A stretch of DNA of 64,000 nt from Eucalyptus grandis (GCF_016545825.1 NC_052614.1:4254630-4318629), one strand, 5' to 3'. Shown: positions 51,991 through 63,684, counted from the stretch's first letter. The notes: generated from the letters alone by a model not told the origin. A program made the numbers and translations.

Positions 51991-53344
51991 TCACGACGAT
52001 CCAACCATTAGCCTGTCGTGAGGTAAAAAGTCCGGAAATTTCTTGAGTGACTCGCACCCATCCCTATCAAAGTACTTCAGAAATTTACTAGGGCAGTGAA
52101 TTTCAACTAAGCTTTTGCAATCCGTAACAATCAACCGCTTCAGATTCTCCGACTTCGAAAGGTCCAGTACTTGAATGTGCTTGCGCGCAGAGATATCCAC
52201 CACTTCTAGGGATCTCAATTTTTCAAGGCCTTCTATCGCATGGAGATCATCTGGCTTTTCATCAAAGCCGTCGAGATCATCTGGCTTTTCATCAACGCCG
52301 TCGAGGTTGGACAATTCTGGCTCTATGATTGGGTGAATAAGCTTTTGCGGCAATCTGTCTAGGTGCAACTCTCTTAGGGATTTTAAAGCTTCTAGTCCAT
52401 CCAATTTCTTCAGCCCACTGCATTGCGCAAGCCATAATTTCAACAAAAACTTCAAATCGGAAAGAATTGACAACCTTTCCAATTTGGGACATCGCACAAC
52501 GTGAAGCATTCGTATGCAGGAGGGAAGCTCTGGGATGCTTTGAAGAGACCCGCAATCCCAAAGCCAGAGCTCCTGTAGATGCTTGAGGTGAGAGAGCGAT
52601 GGCAGCTCCTTGCTTCGACAGGCGAGCCGCAGGAATGATAAGCTACAAGGTGGTTTTGGGAGTGACTCAAGCTCAAGACACCAAAGTAAATCGAGGCGCT
52701 CGAGAGAAGAAAGCTGATGTAAGTTTTCCGGCAAGCCAGAAATTTTTGTGATGTGTAAATCAAGGGTCTTTAGAGAAGACAATCCACCTTTATCAATAAG
52801 AATTTGTCCTTCCACCTTACATTCGGAGGCCAGGAGCTCTCGGAGGCTTTGCAATTTCCCAATAGAGCTTGGTAATCTTTTTATGTCGCTATTTTCGATC
52901 TTCAAAATTTTTAATTTATTCAATTCCCCAATGGATTCGGGTAATTCCTTAATACTTGTAAATGACAAGTTCAGCTCAAGCAACTCTCCCAACTTACCAA
53001 TTGAAGAAGGGATCCGTACTATTGATGGCCCAAATCCGAACCGTACTAAGCCTCTTCAGCTTCTTTAGAGATCCTATATGAGGGATTTCTTTTATCCCAG
53101 TGTGGTTTACAACAAGTTCCTCAAATTTTTCTAGTTCACCTAGTTGTTCGGGTAACTTCCTAAGACTTCGACAACCGGTCAAGCTCAAGGAAACGAGACA
53201 CTTGACATCTCTAATGGAAGGGTCGATTTCCTCCAATTCAGTACAATAAAACAGGCTTAGCATCTCTAAATTTTTAAACGCAGAGAGATTAGGTATGCTC
53301 CGTAAACAGCAATACGAAAGATTGAGAACTTTCAACCTCTCCAT
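51991..53344 (-). pseudogene. TNL-B exon 4, LRR and C-terminus, one frameshift
   Basis: MERLKVLNLSYCCLRSIPN starts the LRR array. After LKRLSTVRIWA the frame runs to a stop, while the continuation IPSSIGKLGELLELNL is in another frame; the two-base length difference from copy A lies between 53011 and 53045. From 52992 to 51991 a single 333-codon frame contains the remaining LRRs and the post-LRR segment ISARKHIQVLDLSKSENLK. A 10-residue unit (DEKPDDLDGF) is tandemly repeated. The C-terminus ends FLPHDRLMVGSS, shorter than in A. Confidence 0.85.
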
Positions 53345-53438
53345 CTACAAGAAACAAACATGTTTCAAGATTAGCAATTAGAAATATAATGATTTATCAT
53401 CAAATGTAACAAAAGAAAAAGCCTTTTTTCATATTTAC

Positions 53439-53741
53439 CTTAATTGAACGCCATCCTCTCCAATTTTCACTAATACCGCTTCCACGATCGTAATGAACAC
53501 CAGATAAATCAAGTATGACTAATTTCTCCAAATGAAAGTTGGTCATCTCCAAAGAGTCGCGGCATCTCTCCCACTTTAGCCATCTTAATTCAGTAAGTGA
53601 TCCTTCGAAATCTCCATCAAAGTCTACATCCTTCACACGAAGGAACTTCAAGTTCGGCATTTTTTTGAAGCTCTCTTGCTTTATGAACTCTTTGGAACCC
53701 CTTTCGTCCAAACATAGTGCCTCAATATTTTCATTTATTTC
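53439..53741 (-). CDS. TNL-B exon 3, NB-LRR linker and first LRRs
   Basis: Acceptor TTTTTGTAG, then EINENIEALCLDERGSKEFI, KMPNLKFLRVKDVDFDGDF, LRWLKWERCRDSLEM and ENWRGWRSIK, with donor GTAAAT. Open throughout, 303 bases, one codon longer than the copy A exon. Confidence 0.85.
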
Positions 53742-54442
53742 CTACAAAAAATAAAATAAAATTGAAGATTGTAAATACAATCCACCTCCTTTTGTTTTTG
53801 TTAGTATAGTCTGCATGTTATTGTGGCCGATGCATTTTGTCTCCACTTAAGAGGGCAAAAGAAATATGTCTGATCTTCTACAATTACATGATCATGTAAT
53901 ATGCCGATCTTCACTTGTATGCCCCAATTTTTGATGTTTTATGTGAAATTCCTATATGAAATCAATCTAGTTTTCTTATAGATTTTGAAAGTAAATTTCG
54001 TAACATATGTAATATTGAGGACTGACTAAATACGGTGTCCCTTCGACATATGTGAGAACTGTTACACATTTCAAAAACAAAAAGTACCTAATCAAACTTA
54101 TGCATTTATAAAGTATGACAACTTCCCGTTCATAAAATATTTTTGGTTTTGGAATATGGCTGGATAGAAACGAGAATTTGGTCTTTTGAACTTAAGTTTT
54201 CATTCTTGGATATTCAAGCTCAAAGCTCAACAACTAATCCTTAGACAAGGGAGAAATTGTCCAATCAAATCCTAAACTACCTTTGTATGAAATTTCAATC
54301 TTGTCATTTTTGGCTATTTTTTTTTGTAGGAAATCATTGACGTGGTGTTGTGCCATGTAGGACAGCCGTAAATGATTGGATCATTAGTGATTTTTAGCAA
54401 AAACTGATCGGAAAGATTACATTGGAACTTCACGCAAAAACT

Positions 54443-56352
54443 GAGTGGGGACAATCCAAAAAATCGATGTTTTCGTGGATCCTGGATAGAGTAAACTCCA
54501 AGTTAGCGGGATGGAAAGAAAAAATGCTTACAAAGGCTGGTAAAGAAGTGCTAATAAAGAGTGTGGTGCAATCCCTACCTACCTATGCCATGTCCATATT
54601 TCAGCTGCCTGTTTCGATTTGCCGAGCTATAGAACAACGGATTGCGTCTTTTTGGTGGCAGAACGGTGATGCGAAAAGAGGCTTGCATTGGAAAAACTGG
54701 GAAATGTTAAAAACTAGAAAAGATGCAGGCGGCATGGGCTTTAAGGATTTGATTACCTTCAATCGAGCCATGCTAGGTAAACAGGCCTGGCGTCTAGTTT
54801 CCTCTCCTTCAGATCTATGGTGCAGAATGATTAAAGGGATTTATTTCCCTCATGGAGATCTATGGAACGCGTCCAAGGGCAATCGACCATCATGGGGCTG
54901 GCGCAGCTTAATGCTTGGCAGAGATACCATCAAAAGCAATGTTAAATGGTCAGTAGGGGATGGGAAATCAATTCGCATAAGAGAAGACAGGTGGCTATCA
55001 CAAGGCACAATAGGTGGAACAGCAAACCACACAAAGCCTAAACTTGTGTCTGAACTGATCAATCCAGAATCCAGAGAATGGAAAAAGCAACTAATTGACA
55101 ATCATTATGAAGAAAAAATTGCAAATGAAATTGTAGCAATTCCCCTACATCAGCAACCAATGCAAGACACACTAATATGGACAGGCAGTGGTTCTGGACA
55201 ATATTCTGTCAAGAGCGGATATAATGAAGCAAGAAAAATCACTAGCCACACAGATCATAACCGGCCATCATGTTCCTTTCAACCGCCACGAACCTTGTGG
55301 ACACAAATTTGGAGTCTTGATGTGCCCCCAAAGGTTCGCTTCTTCATCTGGAGCCTATGCCAAAACGCCCTCCCGACGAAGGAAAACCTATATAGAAGAA
55401 AATTGTAAGCGACCCACGATGCCCGGTGTGCGGTTCGAGTATGGAAACTACTGAGCACTTGCTGTTTCTTTGTAAATGGACAAAGCGAGTATGGCAAGAC
55501 CCGATTTTTGAGCAGATCAGGCCAAACAACAGCATCAATCGCACGGATCAGTGGCTTCTAACAGCTTTCCGAAGAGATCAGAACTTACCCGCTCGTGAAC
55601 TCATTAGTCTGATCCTGTGGAACATCTGGAAGGCGAGAAACAACCGGATCTTCCGAGCAAAGGAACCCCAACCAGCAGATCTGCTGTTAATAGCAAAGGA
55701 ACAACAGTACACGCTCAGCACGGGTAGATCGACAAAAGGCGAGCGAGCTCTCAATCAAAACTCACCCACGCACTGGAGGCCTCCGGAAGGGCAAAACCTG
55801 AAGTTGAATGTAGATGCGTCGTGGAGACCCGGAGACTTCCTCTGCTCTGTCGCCGGTATCGCACGAGATGCAGCTGGTAGGGTGCTCGACGGCTTCGCGG
55901 CAACAACTAGGGTTTCCTCGGCAGCTGAAGCGGAAACTCAAGCAATTCTTCACGGGATTTCGTTTCTGCACGAACTCAAGCCGAACCACGTGCGAGATCT
56001 TGGAAGTCCAAGCGGAAGCTACTTCATAGAAAGCGCGTTCTCGCTGCGGTAGAAATGGTCATGGGCCGGACCGCACATACATGGGACCTTAAAGAAATTG
56101 TTCACGTGTGTACGCATGGGCTTCAGCAGGATAATGACTTCACGGTGATTTATAGCCCACGAGAAACCAATGCAGCAGCGAATTGGATTGCTCGACACCA
56201 TCGACAAAACACCCTCCCACGTAATTGGGTGTCTTCCCCCCCTCTTCCCCTATGGAATATATTATGTGCAGATCTTTCCCCTTCTGTGGTTTGTAAGACT
56301 TCTCTTAATTAAGTAATAGTCACTTCTATCTTGACCAAAAAAAAAAAAAAAG
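54443..56352 (+). mobile_element. 5'-truncated L1-type LINE in intron 2 of TNL-B
   Basis: The RT C-terminal region reads WKEKMLTKAGKEVLIKSVVQ and LPTYAMSIFQLP. It is followed by a long open frame to 55408, a zinc-knuckle-like CPVCGSSMETTEHLLFLC in the next frame (one A lost near 55400), and an RNase H domain (LNVDASW, AAEAETQAILHGI) with further breaks. The poly-A tail is 56337-56352. The catalytic core of RT and the endonuclease are missing (5' truncation). Copy A lacks it: intron sequence around 11280 corresponds to the two flanks. No clear target duplication was seen, and about 20 target bases seem lost. Confidence 0.92.
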
Positions 56353-58375
56353 TTTATGATTGAATTAATATCCATACAATAAATTTAGGATTGCTTAGGT
56401 AATTTTCGCCTAAGATGAATGAGTGCACTACTCAATTTGTCATCATTGAATTTGTCCCAATTAGTCATAAAATTTGGCTTGATCTTAAGAATTTGGTATT
56501 GTAATTTTGCATTCGCCCATTTATATAGAAATATATGAGTTAATAAATAAAGGTTAGCAATTATTATCGTTTTCCTCTTTTTGCATTCTATAATTTGGTT
56601 TTTGCTCCTCTAGTTACCTCATTTGGTAAGTTAATTATCTGTTTCTTCTCCTCTAATTTCTAACAATAGATTTTTGTCTCTTCTCTTTATCTGTGCTCGC
56701 GTATAAAGGCTCAATTAATCCTTACCAGGAAAGGCTTGCTTGTTACAAAATAGGGGTGGATACTATATTACACTAAAAGATACAAAGAAGAGAACACAAT
56801 TTATTTCACCTTTCACTACTCCGCCACTTACTTCCTACAATTATATAATTTCTTAATTTCGGTCTTATCTTTTTAGTTTTTGGTTGAAAATTTCCTTCTA
56901 TGAACAAGTGAAAAAACATATGTTAGTGGTTTATTTAGTTTTTTCTGTCGTAATTTATTGTTACTTAATTTTGCACAATGTTAAATTTTGTGCTCAAAAT
57001 GCCTATGACTAGAACCATGCATGGGAGAATAGCCTTATGTTGTTACAACGTATTGAAATCTTGTAAGTTCTCATATTTCATATGAATGAACATGATTGAT
57101 CCATCATACATATGCGGAACTTCTAATTAAAACAAAAAAACCTTAACCATGCCGCTTCCTTTATTATAATGTATCTTGAACAATCTTCCACCATTACTTT
57201 ATGTGATTTGTTAATTTAATTAAATGTGACAATAAAAGAAAAGCAAAATCTGTAATTGAAAAATTAAATAATTTTTTTTAAAAAAATTTACTAGTCTTTT
57301 AACTGAAGAGATAATTAAGAATTTTCTATTAATTATCTAGTAAGAGTCATCGAAATTATGCAGTATTGTTTCAATTTATCAATTAACCTGGTTATGCATT
57401 TCTAGATTATCCAGAAAATTGATATGTCAAGATGTTTCTCAAATTATGTAAGTGACGTTCATTGAGCAATACAATTTAGACTAAACCTTCAATTTTCTTT
57501 TTATTAGGTACATGTACTAATGCATTTACATTATCATATTGGATGTAAGTTGTGAAAATGCATAATAAATCTTAGAAAACAAATTGTAAAGATTATTCAT
57601 ACATATAAAACCACTGCTAAGATCTTGTTACTTCAAATTGAACAAATCTTAATTCAACTTAAATCTTTCTTTTCATTGCCATAAAGTAGAACCTCACACG
57701 AGCAAATTGCACATGTTCACGATTGAAAATTAAAGATAGGATGATATGTTCAATTCTTGAGGATACAATCACATATATCATACAAAAGTAACATTTCAAG
57801 AGTGAAAAAGGTGGACAATATGTGATTCATGAATTAAGCAGATGCATTTAAGTAAAAAAAAAAAAAAAAGTAGGTATGTGATTATAACACGTAGTTATTT
57901 ATTCTTATTTAACATTTATCAATTCATGTATTTATCCTCACATCAACGTACTTCAAAAATAAGTTGCTGAGATATTTTGGGAAGATAAAATGAAAGACAA
58001 CAAACTAATGATCAACAGTAAAGTTTTTGTTAAAGTTATAACAACTTTTATACATTTTAGAGTGTGATGAATCAGATATATAAGTGGCATAGAGTAAACT
58101 TTCAAACCTGTGCGATGCTCAATCTTCAACAAGTAACATAGGAAGAAGCAGTAACAAATCTGCTAGAAAATGATGTCAATAGCCCTTTTCTGAGCCTCAT
58201 AGTCATGAGTGCAAACTTTTCATGAACGAAAGGCCAAAGTTGAACGTGACTTTTACCAGGAAAATGCTAACAACATATTGAGAGTGGTCAGAGATAAAAA
58301 GAACAATAACAATAATAACTTGAGGGACTACCACTAGAGGACATGGGGAAGGCCAAAAGTAGACATAGTTGTTAC
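56353..58375 (-). other. TNL-B intron 2, part upstream of the LINE
   Basis: AT-rich, colinear with 11310-13387 of copy A. A B-specific stretch with an A-run lies at about 57835-57925. No coding content was recognised. Confidence 0.6.
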
Positions 58376-59473
58376 CTTGCGTCCTAGAACTTTCATGGCT
58401 TCCTCACCACATAATCTGCTCCAATCCCAAGGCTTCTTCTTCACTTGATGGGCGATAGCTCTGCCTAGACCTCTTAATTGATCATGCATCGTCAACTCAT
58501 TATTCTCATCAAATTTTATTAACGAAAGTTCAACCATTCTTGCCAATCCAGATATTGGGGAAAATCCGAGATCATCCCATAGGTAGGTGGCGATTCTTTG
58601 GTCAGTTCCAACCAAAAACATGCTATGTCTAGAAACATTTGTTGTTCCTCATATTTTAGCGCATCATAACTTACTTTCAATTTTTGCTGCACAGTCATAT
58701 GAGGTGCCTTGCTCAATTCCTTCAACGTTTCTCTCCATACTCTTTGATCCTCTGTTTCGTTGAGAAGTGAACCTATAACCTCGAGAGCCAAAGGATGCCC
58801 TCCTGTGGTGGCAACGATATCGCAAGAAAGAGTTGCGAGTTCTTTTGGACGTGGCTTCCCTTCGAATGCATGTATGCTAAACAGAAGCAAAGAGTCAAAG
58901 TAATTCATTTCTTTAAGTTCATACAAATACGTAGACTCCGACATGGCCTTATCTAGACATTTAATGGCCATATGTGACGTAACGATTATCCTACTTCCTG
59001 ACCGGAATTTACAACCTCCAATCAACTTATTGAGGTGGTCTTGATGATCCACATTGTCAAGAACAAAAAGAACCTTCTTTTGTGCACAATTGGATCGGAT
59101 AATATTAATTCTTGTATCAGGATCACGCGCTACATGGTCATGAATTTCTAATGTATCTGAGATTAGTCGAGATTGCACATGCTCAATCCCCTTGTTTCTA
59201 ATTGTTTCTTCAATATCTCTGAGAAAGCTGCGGCACTGAAATTTGTCAACAAGTTTATTATAGATGCTCGTAGCTAGAGTTGTCTTACCGATGCCGCCTA
59301 TCCCCCAAATCCAAATAATTCGAGTGTCTGGGTGAGCAATACCCACCAATTTCATAACCTCATCCACACGATCCTCAATTCCAACCAAGTTCCCAGGAAG
59401 AGGTGGTAGGAAATTATGTCGCTGCTCGTCCATTATTACTCGTACGAGTTCTTTTATTAATTCTGCTTCATGC
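58376..59473 (-). pseudogene. TNL-B exon 2, NB-ARC domain with one-base deletion
   Basis: HEAELIKELVRVIMD linker, LVGIEDRVDEVMKLV, P-loop WGIGGIGKTTLATSIYN, kinase-2 KKVLFVLDNVD (second acidic residue Asn), RNBS-B SGSRIIVTSH, GLPL variant TTGGHPLALEVIGSLL and FLDIACF. The frame then shifts at 58614-58618 and resumes in the next frame as GTDQRIATYLWDDLGFSP and TMHDQLRGLGRAIAH to the donor AAG|GTAACA. One extra T on the coding strand, as in copy A, would restore reading. Confidence 0.88.
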
Positions 59474-59593
59474 CTGTCAAACAACACAACACCTGAGAAC
59501 TTTTTAATGGTTCCACAAAACAAGGATTGAGGATGATAAATAGAAAAATTCTTCTTCTGACGAGGATCAATCAAAAGAAGGTAAACGACATAC
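59474..59593 (-). other. TNL-B intron 1 (120 bp), readable in frame
   Basis: Donor GTATGT and acceptor TTTGACAG. Unlike in copy A there is no stop, so retention would add 40 residues (starting YVVYLLLIDPRQKKNF) between TIR and NB-ARC without changing frame. Spliced or retained, the NB-ARC frame is the same. Confidence 0.75.
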
Positions 59594-60282
59594 CCATTAG
59601 CAAATTTCTCTGATTCGAATACTCTAAGACCAACTGCTTTTTTGAGAGCTAGCAGCCCCTGTTGCTTGACCTCCTCCTCACATTTATTCTTACGGGATTT
59701 GTAGGCCTTTCCAAAGGCCCCTTTTAGTTCTCGCACCTCATGGGGTTTCACCTTGTAAAGCACGGGCAAGACTTTTTGCTCTCCTCTTTCCTCACACTCC
59801 ATTATCTGAATGAGCTCGCGGAGGCACCATTCATTAGCAGCATATTTTTCCGAGATGACTGGGATTGAAACCTTAGAGTGCTTGATTGCACTGATGAGAT
59901 TTTCACCAATTTTCATGCCGAAGGGGAGGTTCTCATAATCTCTGAACACAAAGTTTGGATGGAACGGCAGGTCCACATCTTTGAGTCTATGGTAGAGGTG
60001 ATCGACGAAGCCTTTACGAGTATCAGGGCCTCTAAAGCTCAAGAATACGTAGTAATTGTTTCCAATCACGGAGGTGTACGAAGCGCATGGGTCAGAAATC
60101 GCTCCGGACGCCGACGGCACATCGATCTTCTCCAAAGAGTCCGAAGAGGGAAGAAGATGAGGCGATTCGCTCTCGCGCTGCTCCGACTGTAATTCAACCG
60201 ATTTTCCGTGTCTTTGTTGCCTCGAAATGGTCGGACTCGAAGCATCAGTGTATTTAACACACTTTGAGCAATGATTTCCCAT
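59594..60282 (-). CDS. TNL-B exon 1, acylation-type N-terminus and TIR domain
   Basis: Starts MGNHCSKCVKYTDASS. Gly2 with Ser6 fits the N-myristoylation consensus, and Cys5 and Cys8 are placed for S-acylation, so membrane attachment is predicted. A Ser/Gln-rich stretch of about 60 residues follows, absent from TNL-A. The TIR domain begins near residue 79 with NNYYVFLSFRGPDTRKGF and continues to KYAANEWCLRELIQIME, with the NADase Glu position present. The exon ends at AATGG|GTATGT, phase 2, as in copy A. Confidence 0.9.
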
Positions 60283-62012
60283 TGCAGCTCTCTCTGTGAG
60301 ACTCGACTGTTGTGGATAGTTTTTGAGGTGATGGAAGAAGGGGGTGAGTACAGTGGTTTGCTTGTCAACCAGGAAGAAGATGCCTCCGTTCGGCTGCTAG
60401 TGTTTGTGCTGGGAAGCGTCGCTGGTAAAAAGAGGAAGTAGGGAAAGGAGGAGGCGAGACCCGATTATTTTATAGGCATGATAATCTCTCCGAATACTTT
60501 AAACGAGATAAAAGGAAACCGTTCTCGACTAATGTTTCGGGTCGGGTCCGGTATCATCAAACCCGACCCGACCCATCGACACCTCCAGTTTACAGGATGG
60601 AGAAATTCACCTTAGAAGAGCCTAGAAATCTGTACATTGAATTATTTACCTGAATTATTATCTTCAACAGAAACAATTATTAAAAAATCTCTTATAAAAT
60701 TTAACGCACAAAAATGTTGGATCTTCCAATCTAAATCAATGCCAAATCATAAAAATTTGATTGAGGAACAGTAAATACCACCAAAAATTTATCTAGTCTA
60801 AGTCAATATTACATAATTCATTATATTCGAAGAATCAGAGTTACAATCGCTCGCACGTTTGCTCGAATGTTAAATCACATTTAATTTAAAGTGTTTATAA
60901 ATAAATTAACTCAATTCTATGTAAAATTCATGATATAAGATTGAGCTCTTCCTATCGTAGAGATGGATGAACAAAATCACTTCATTCGCGAGGTTGAGGA
61001 TCTAGAGGCACCAGTATCCTCGGGTTGTCCTCAAGGGATGGTCCTTTTCTTCTTTTTACCAATGTAGTACCCAGCCACAAGGATAAGAACGGGCGTGAAA
61101 TAATGCCAGAAAAGTCTCATTTTGGTCTTTCAAGGTGGGCGAAAGTACTGTAGTTTCCTTGGCACCAGAAAGATTACTCGACTAATGCAGATAAGATGGA
61201 GCAGGAAATGGCTACTGGACTATCTCTGCGCCACATTTATAGCGTCGCTCGTAAATAGGTGGAAGGAAAGCACGAGGCAAGGCATTATTACTCGACTATT
61301 AAGTATATTTTAATCTCTCAAGGTACGTTGGTCGTTTCCTGTATTTCAAGTGTTCACACTTGGAATCTGGAGATGCCTTCGTATTGACTCGAAACAAACT
61401 ACTCGCGTTGCCTTCTTGTGGTCCAAACTCCTCCTCATCCTCGACGGTGGCTTCTTGGCAAATATCCGATGGATGATCATTCCATTCGCTGCTCCAAGCG
61501 CGCCTTTCCTTACCACTTCTTGGAGACTTCCTCTTACACGTGCTTAGTCATGGCCTTCTAGGCATTATCTGGTGGTGGTTCCATCTCAACGCTGAATGGA
61601 ATTAAGACGAGCTGATTTTCTTACCATTTATGACAGCCATTCAGTTTGCCCGTGCTACGCCATCGGAGCATTGGGTTTATTTTATTGTCATTTTTTACCA
61701 CAGCATTAGTACCGTATCGAAAAGCAAATAAAAGAACTTAATGGTGATATTGGCACTACAATCATCTTAACATTAGAGTGGCCTGTAGATTGATGCTATG
61801 CACAGGAAAAATCTAGTGAAATAGATTATAGGAAATAATCATTCGAGAAGCATATTGATCGTCATGAAAATAACTAATTGTTCTACAAAATTTTTATTTC
61901 AAATAAAGTGGGCAAATAAAAGTAACTTTTTTTTTAAAAGAAAGTTAGGATAGATATCATTTAAGTGCCACATATAAGCCACCCATTGATATTGCTTCAG
62001 GTCTTGCTTCTA
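60283..62012. other. No gene recognised; upstream flank of TNL-B
   Basis: The expected promoter side of TNL-B. 60480-61120 has no clear match in copy A; from about 61340 the DNA matches 15390 onward. 60525-60585 is a short GC-richer piece containing 'gggtcgggtccgg' and 'acccgacccgaccc', partly self-complementary. Confidence 0.45.
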
Positions 62013-62770
62013 TCGTATGGGAGGATCTCGGAAGGGTCCTGTGCCTTCTGCTCAAGTAGGCCAGACTCAATCGATCACTTATACTTTGGTTGCTCAGTCA
62101 CGGGTAGGATGGTCTCGTTTTGGGCTCTAAATTGTCACTTGAATTGGCGAAATGGACCTTGGAAGGACAATCTTCAGTGGGTCATCAGCCACCTCTCGGA
62201 CTCGTCTTTCCATCACTCCATTTCTCGCTTTGCATTCGCTGCTATGTGCTACCTCATATGGAAGGAGCGAAATAATATCATCTTTCGGAATCAGACATTA
62301 TTCCTGCCCGCCCTCAAAGAAAATCTTCGGAAGGCTGTCAAAGATAGAGTCTCCACATTTTCAAGAATCCCGGACAATCCGTGTAACCGAAGGATCCAAA
62401 TGGCCTGGGGAATCCATCCTGCAATCTTTGAATAACTCTGTTATTAATCTCTGGCCCGTTACATCATTATGCTCCTCTTTTGGTTGCCTTGGTGCCTCGG
62501 CTGCTTTTGGGTTCCCCCCTGTTTATAGTCTTGGCAGGTTGTGGCTCCCGGGCTCTTGGCTTTTGCCTGTTCCTTTCTCTTGGCCGTATGTTTGGCCTTT
62601 TGTTGCTGGTGCTTCTTTTCTACTATGCAACCCATCCGCCTCCCGTCCACTCAGTTTGACGCCTGTGTCATCTTGAGTGTATGCTTGGAGTCGGTTGGTT
62701 GTTGTGCCTTTGTGTAACTCTTTGGTTCTATAGCTATAATATTCTTACCTCTTACCAAAAAAAAAAAACT
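62013..62770 (+). mobile_element. 5'-truncated LINE fragment with poly-A
   Basis: Encodes only the distal end of a LINE ORF2: CAFCSSRPDSIDHLYFGC, WKDNLQWVISHLSDSSF and AAMCYLIWKERNNIIF to the stop near 62435, then a 3' untranslated region and A-tail 62757-62770. It is a different family from the LINE in the TNL-B intron. Copy A lacks it. Confidence 0.88.
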
Positions 62771-63138
62771 TTAAGAAAGGACATAAATTATAAATTTAAT
62801 TATGGGACATTCATGTTGTGACTTCTTTTTTCTTAACTTTTGCTATCATGTTCTTAGCACTATTAGTTTTGCAATTTTTTTTAATTAGACAACTTATTAT
62901 AAGGATGATAGTTTAATTATTGGGTCTCATCTTTCACTTACTGATAGAAGGATTTTCGATGAAGACAACCCATCTATAGAAATTTGCCACGTATTGAAAG
63001 TGCTTTGCAACATCACTTTTACATTTATCTAACAAGATAGATAGATATATTTTATCTATTTTAGATCTATTTAGGAAACATTTTCATTTTATTAGATTAA
63101 TCCATAGCTTTAAGAAAATATAATTTCTTCTTCTTGTA

Positions 63139-63291
63139 TTTTTTTTTTGTGGCCACCACACACGTGCCACCGGGTAAGTCGCCAAGAGACTCAAGGCTAG
63201 CCTTTCGGCAACTTGCACTGCAGGAGCTTCGAACACTAGACCTCTTCGATGGAAGTCTAGCGCCTACCCAGCTGAGTCACCGTGGCGGGTG
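63139..63291 (-). mobile_element. tRNA-derived SINE (1)
   Basis: On minus it starts near CACCCGCCACGG and carries a box A-like TGACTCAGCTGGG (63267-63279) and a box B-like GTGTTCGAAGCTC (63224-63236), ending in an A-run (plus T-run 63139-63148). TCTTCTTCTTGTATT flanks it exactly at 63126-63140 and 63293-63307. Copy A has no such insert. Confidence 0.82.
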
Positions 63292-63307
63292 ATCTTCTTC
63301 TTGTATT

Positions 63308-63510
63308 TTTTATTTTTTTTTTTTGTACTGGAAGAACCGGCTTGTAGCTGACAGCCACGCTGTAAACCCCTAGGTGACACTTAAGCAGGAGGACCCACCA
63401 CCCATGAGTTACATTTAATACACCTAACGCCTTTCCTAGGTTTTGAACCTTTCACTTCTTCGTTGAGGATCAGTAAAGCCTTATTCGGTGGAGCCACCAC
63501 AGCCGGTGAT
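63308..63510 (-). mobile_element. tRNA-derived SINE (2)
   Basis: On minus it starts near CACCGGCTGTGG, has a box B match GGTTCAAAACC (63439-63449), and ends in an A-rich tail (plus T-run 63312-63324). TCTTCTTGTATTTTT on the left and TCTTCTTATATTTTT (63511-63525) on the right form a target duplication with one mismatch. Its sequence differs from SINE 1, so it is another family, inserted at the copy of the target left by the first. Confidence 0.78.
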
Positions 63511-63684
63511 TCTTCTTATATTTTTTGGTGCAAGCAAATCAACAATTTGCTTTTGACTAACTACGAACTTTAGTGAACAACAAAAGATAGTAAATTTCTC
63601 ATCCGTCCCAATCACTCTTTCTTTTCGAGTCGTCAAGGCCATTGTGAACCCTCTTCTTTTTAGATTCAATGGAAAACGCGTTGG

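Larger units (their letters stand above)
51991..60282 (-). pseudogene. TNL-B: TIR-NB-LRR disease-resistance gene, frameshifted
   Basis: Paralogue of TNL-A with the same exon plan: 59594-60282 (TIR), 58376-59473 (NB-ARC), 53439-53741 (linker) and 51991-53344 (LRR). Intron 1 is 120 bp; intron 2 is about 4.6 kb and holds a LINE. One base is missing in the A-run at 58614-58618 (five A against six in copy A), shifting the frame in RNBS-D of NB-ARC. The LRR exon is frameshifted between 53011 and 53045. Kinase-2 reads LDNVD instead of LDDVD, and the GLPL motif reads GHPL. An N-terminal extension with a lipidation-type start is unique to this copy. If the two indels were assembly errors, the gene could be whole. 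Confidence 0.88.
47225..63620 (+). repeat. Segmental duplication, copy B (paralogous to 3955-16700)
   Basis: Colinear with copy A over the whole gene and both flanks. Insertions specific to B: LINE at about 54443-56352, LINE at about 62013-62770, SINEs at 63139-63291 and 63308-63510. Copy A in turn has DNA at 16098-16245 that is missing at the second LINE site in B. Divergence is visible in every line, more in introns than in exons, so the duplication is not recent. Confidence 0.85.

Noticed and set aside
63200..63290. A possible tRNA gene on minus because of box A and B-like motifs
   Set aside because: No acceptor stem or complete cloverleaf, an A-tail is present and exact 15-bp flanking repeats exist, so it is a SINE.
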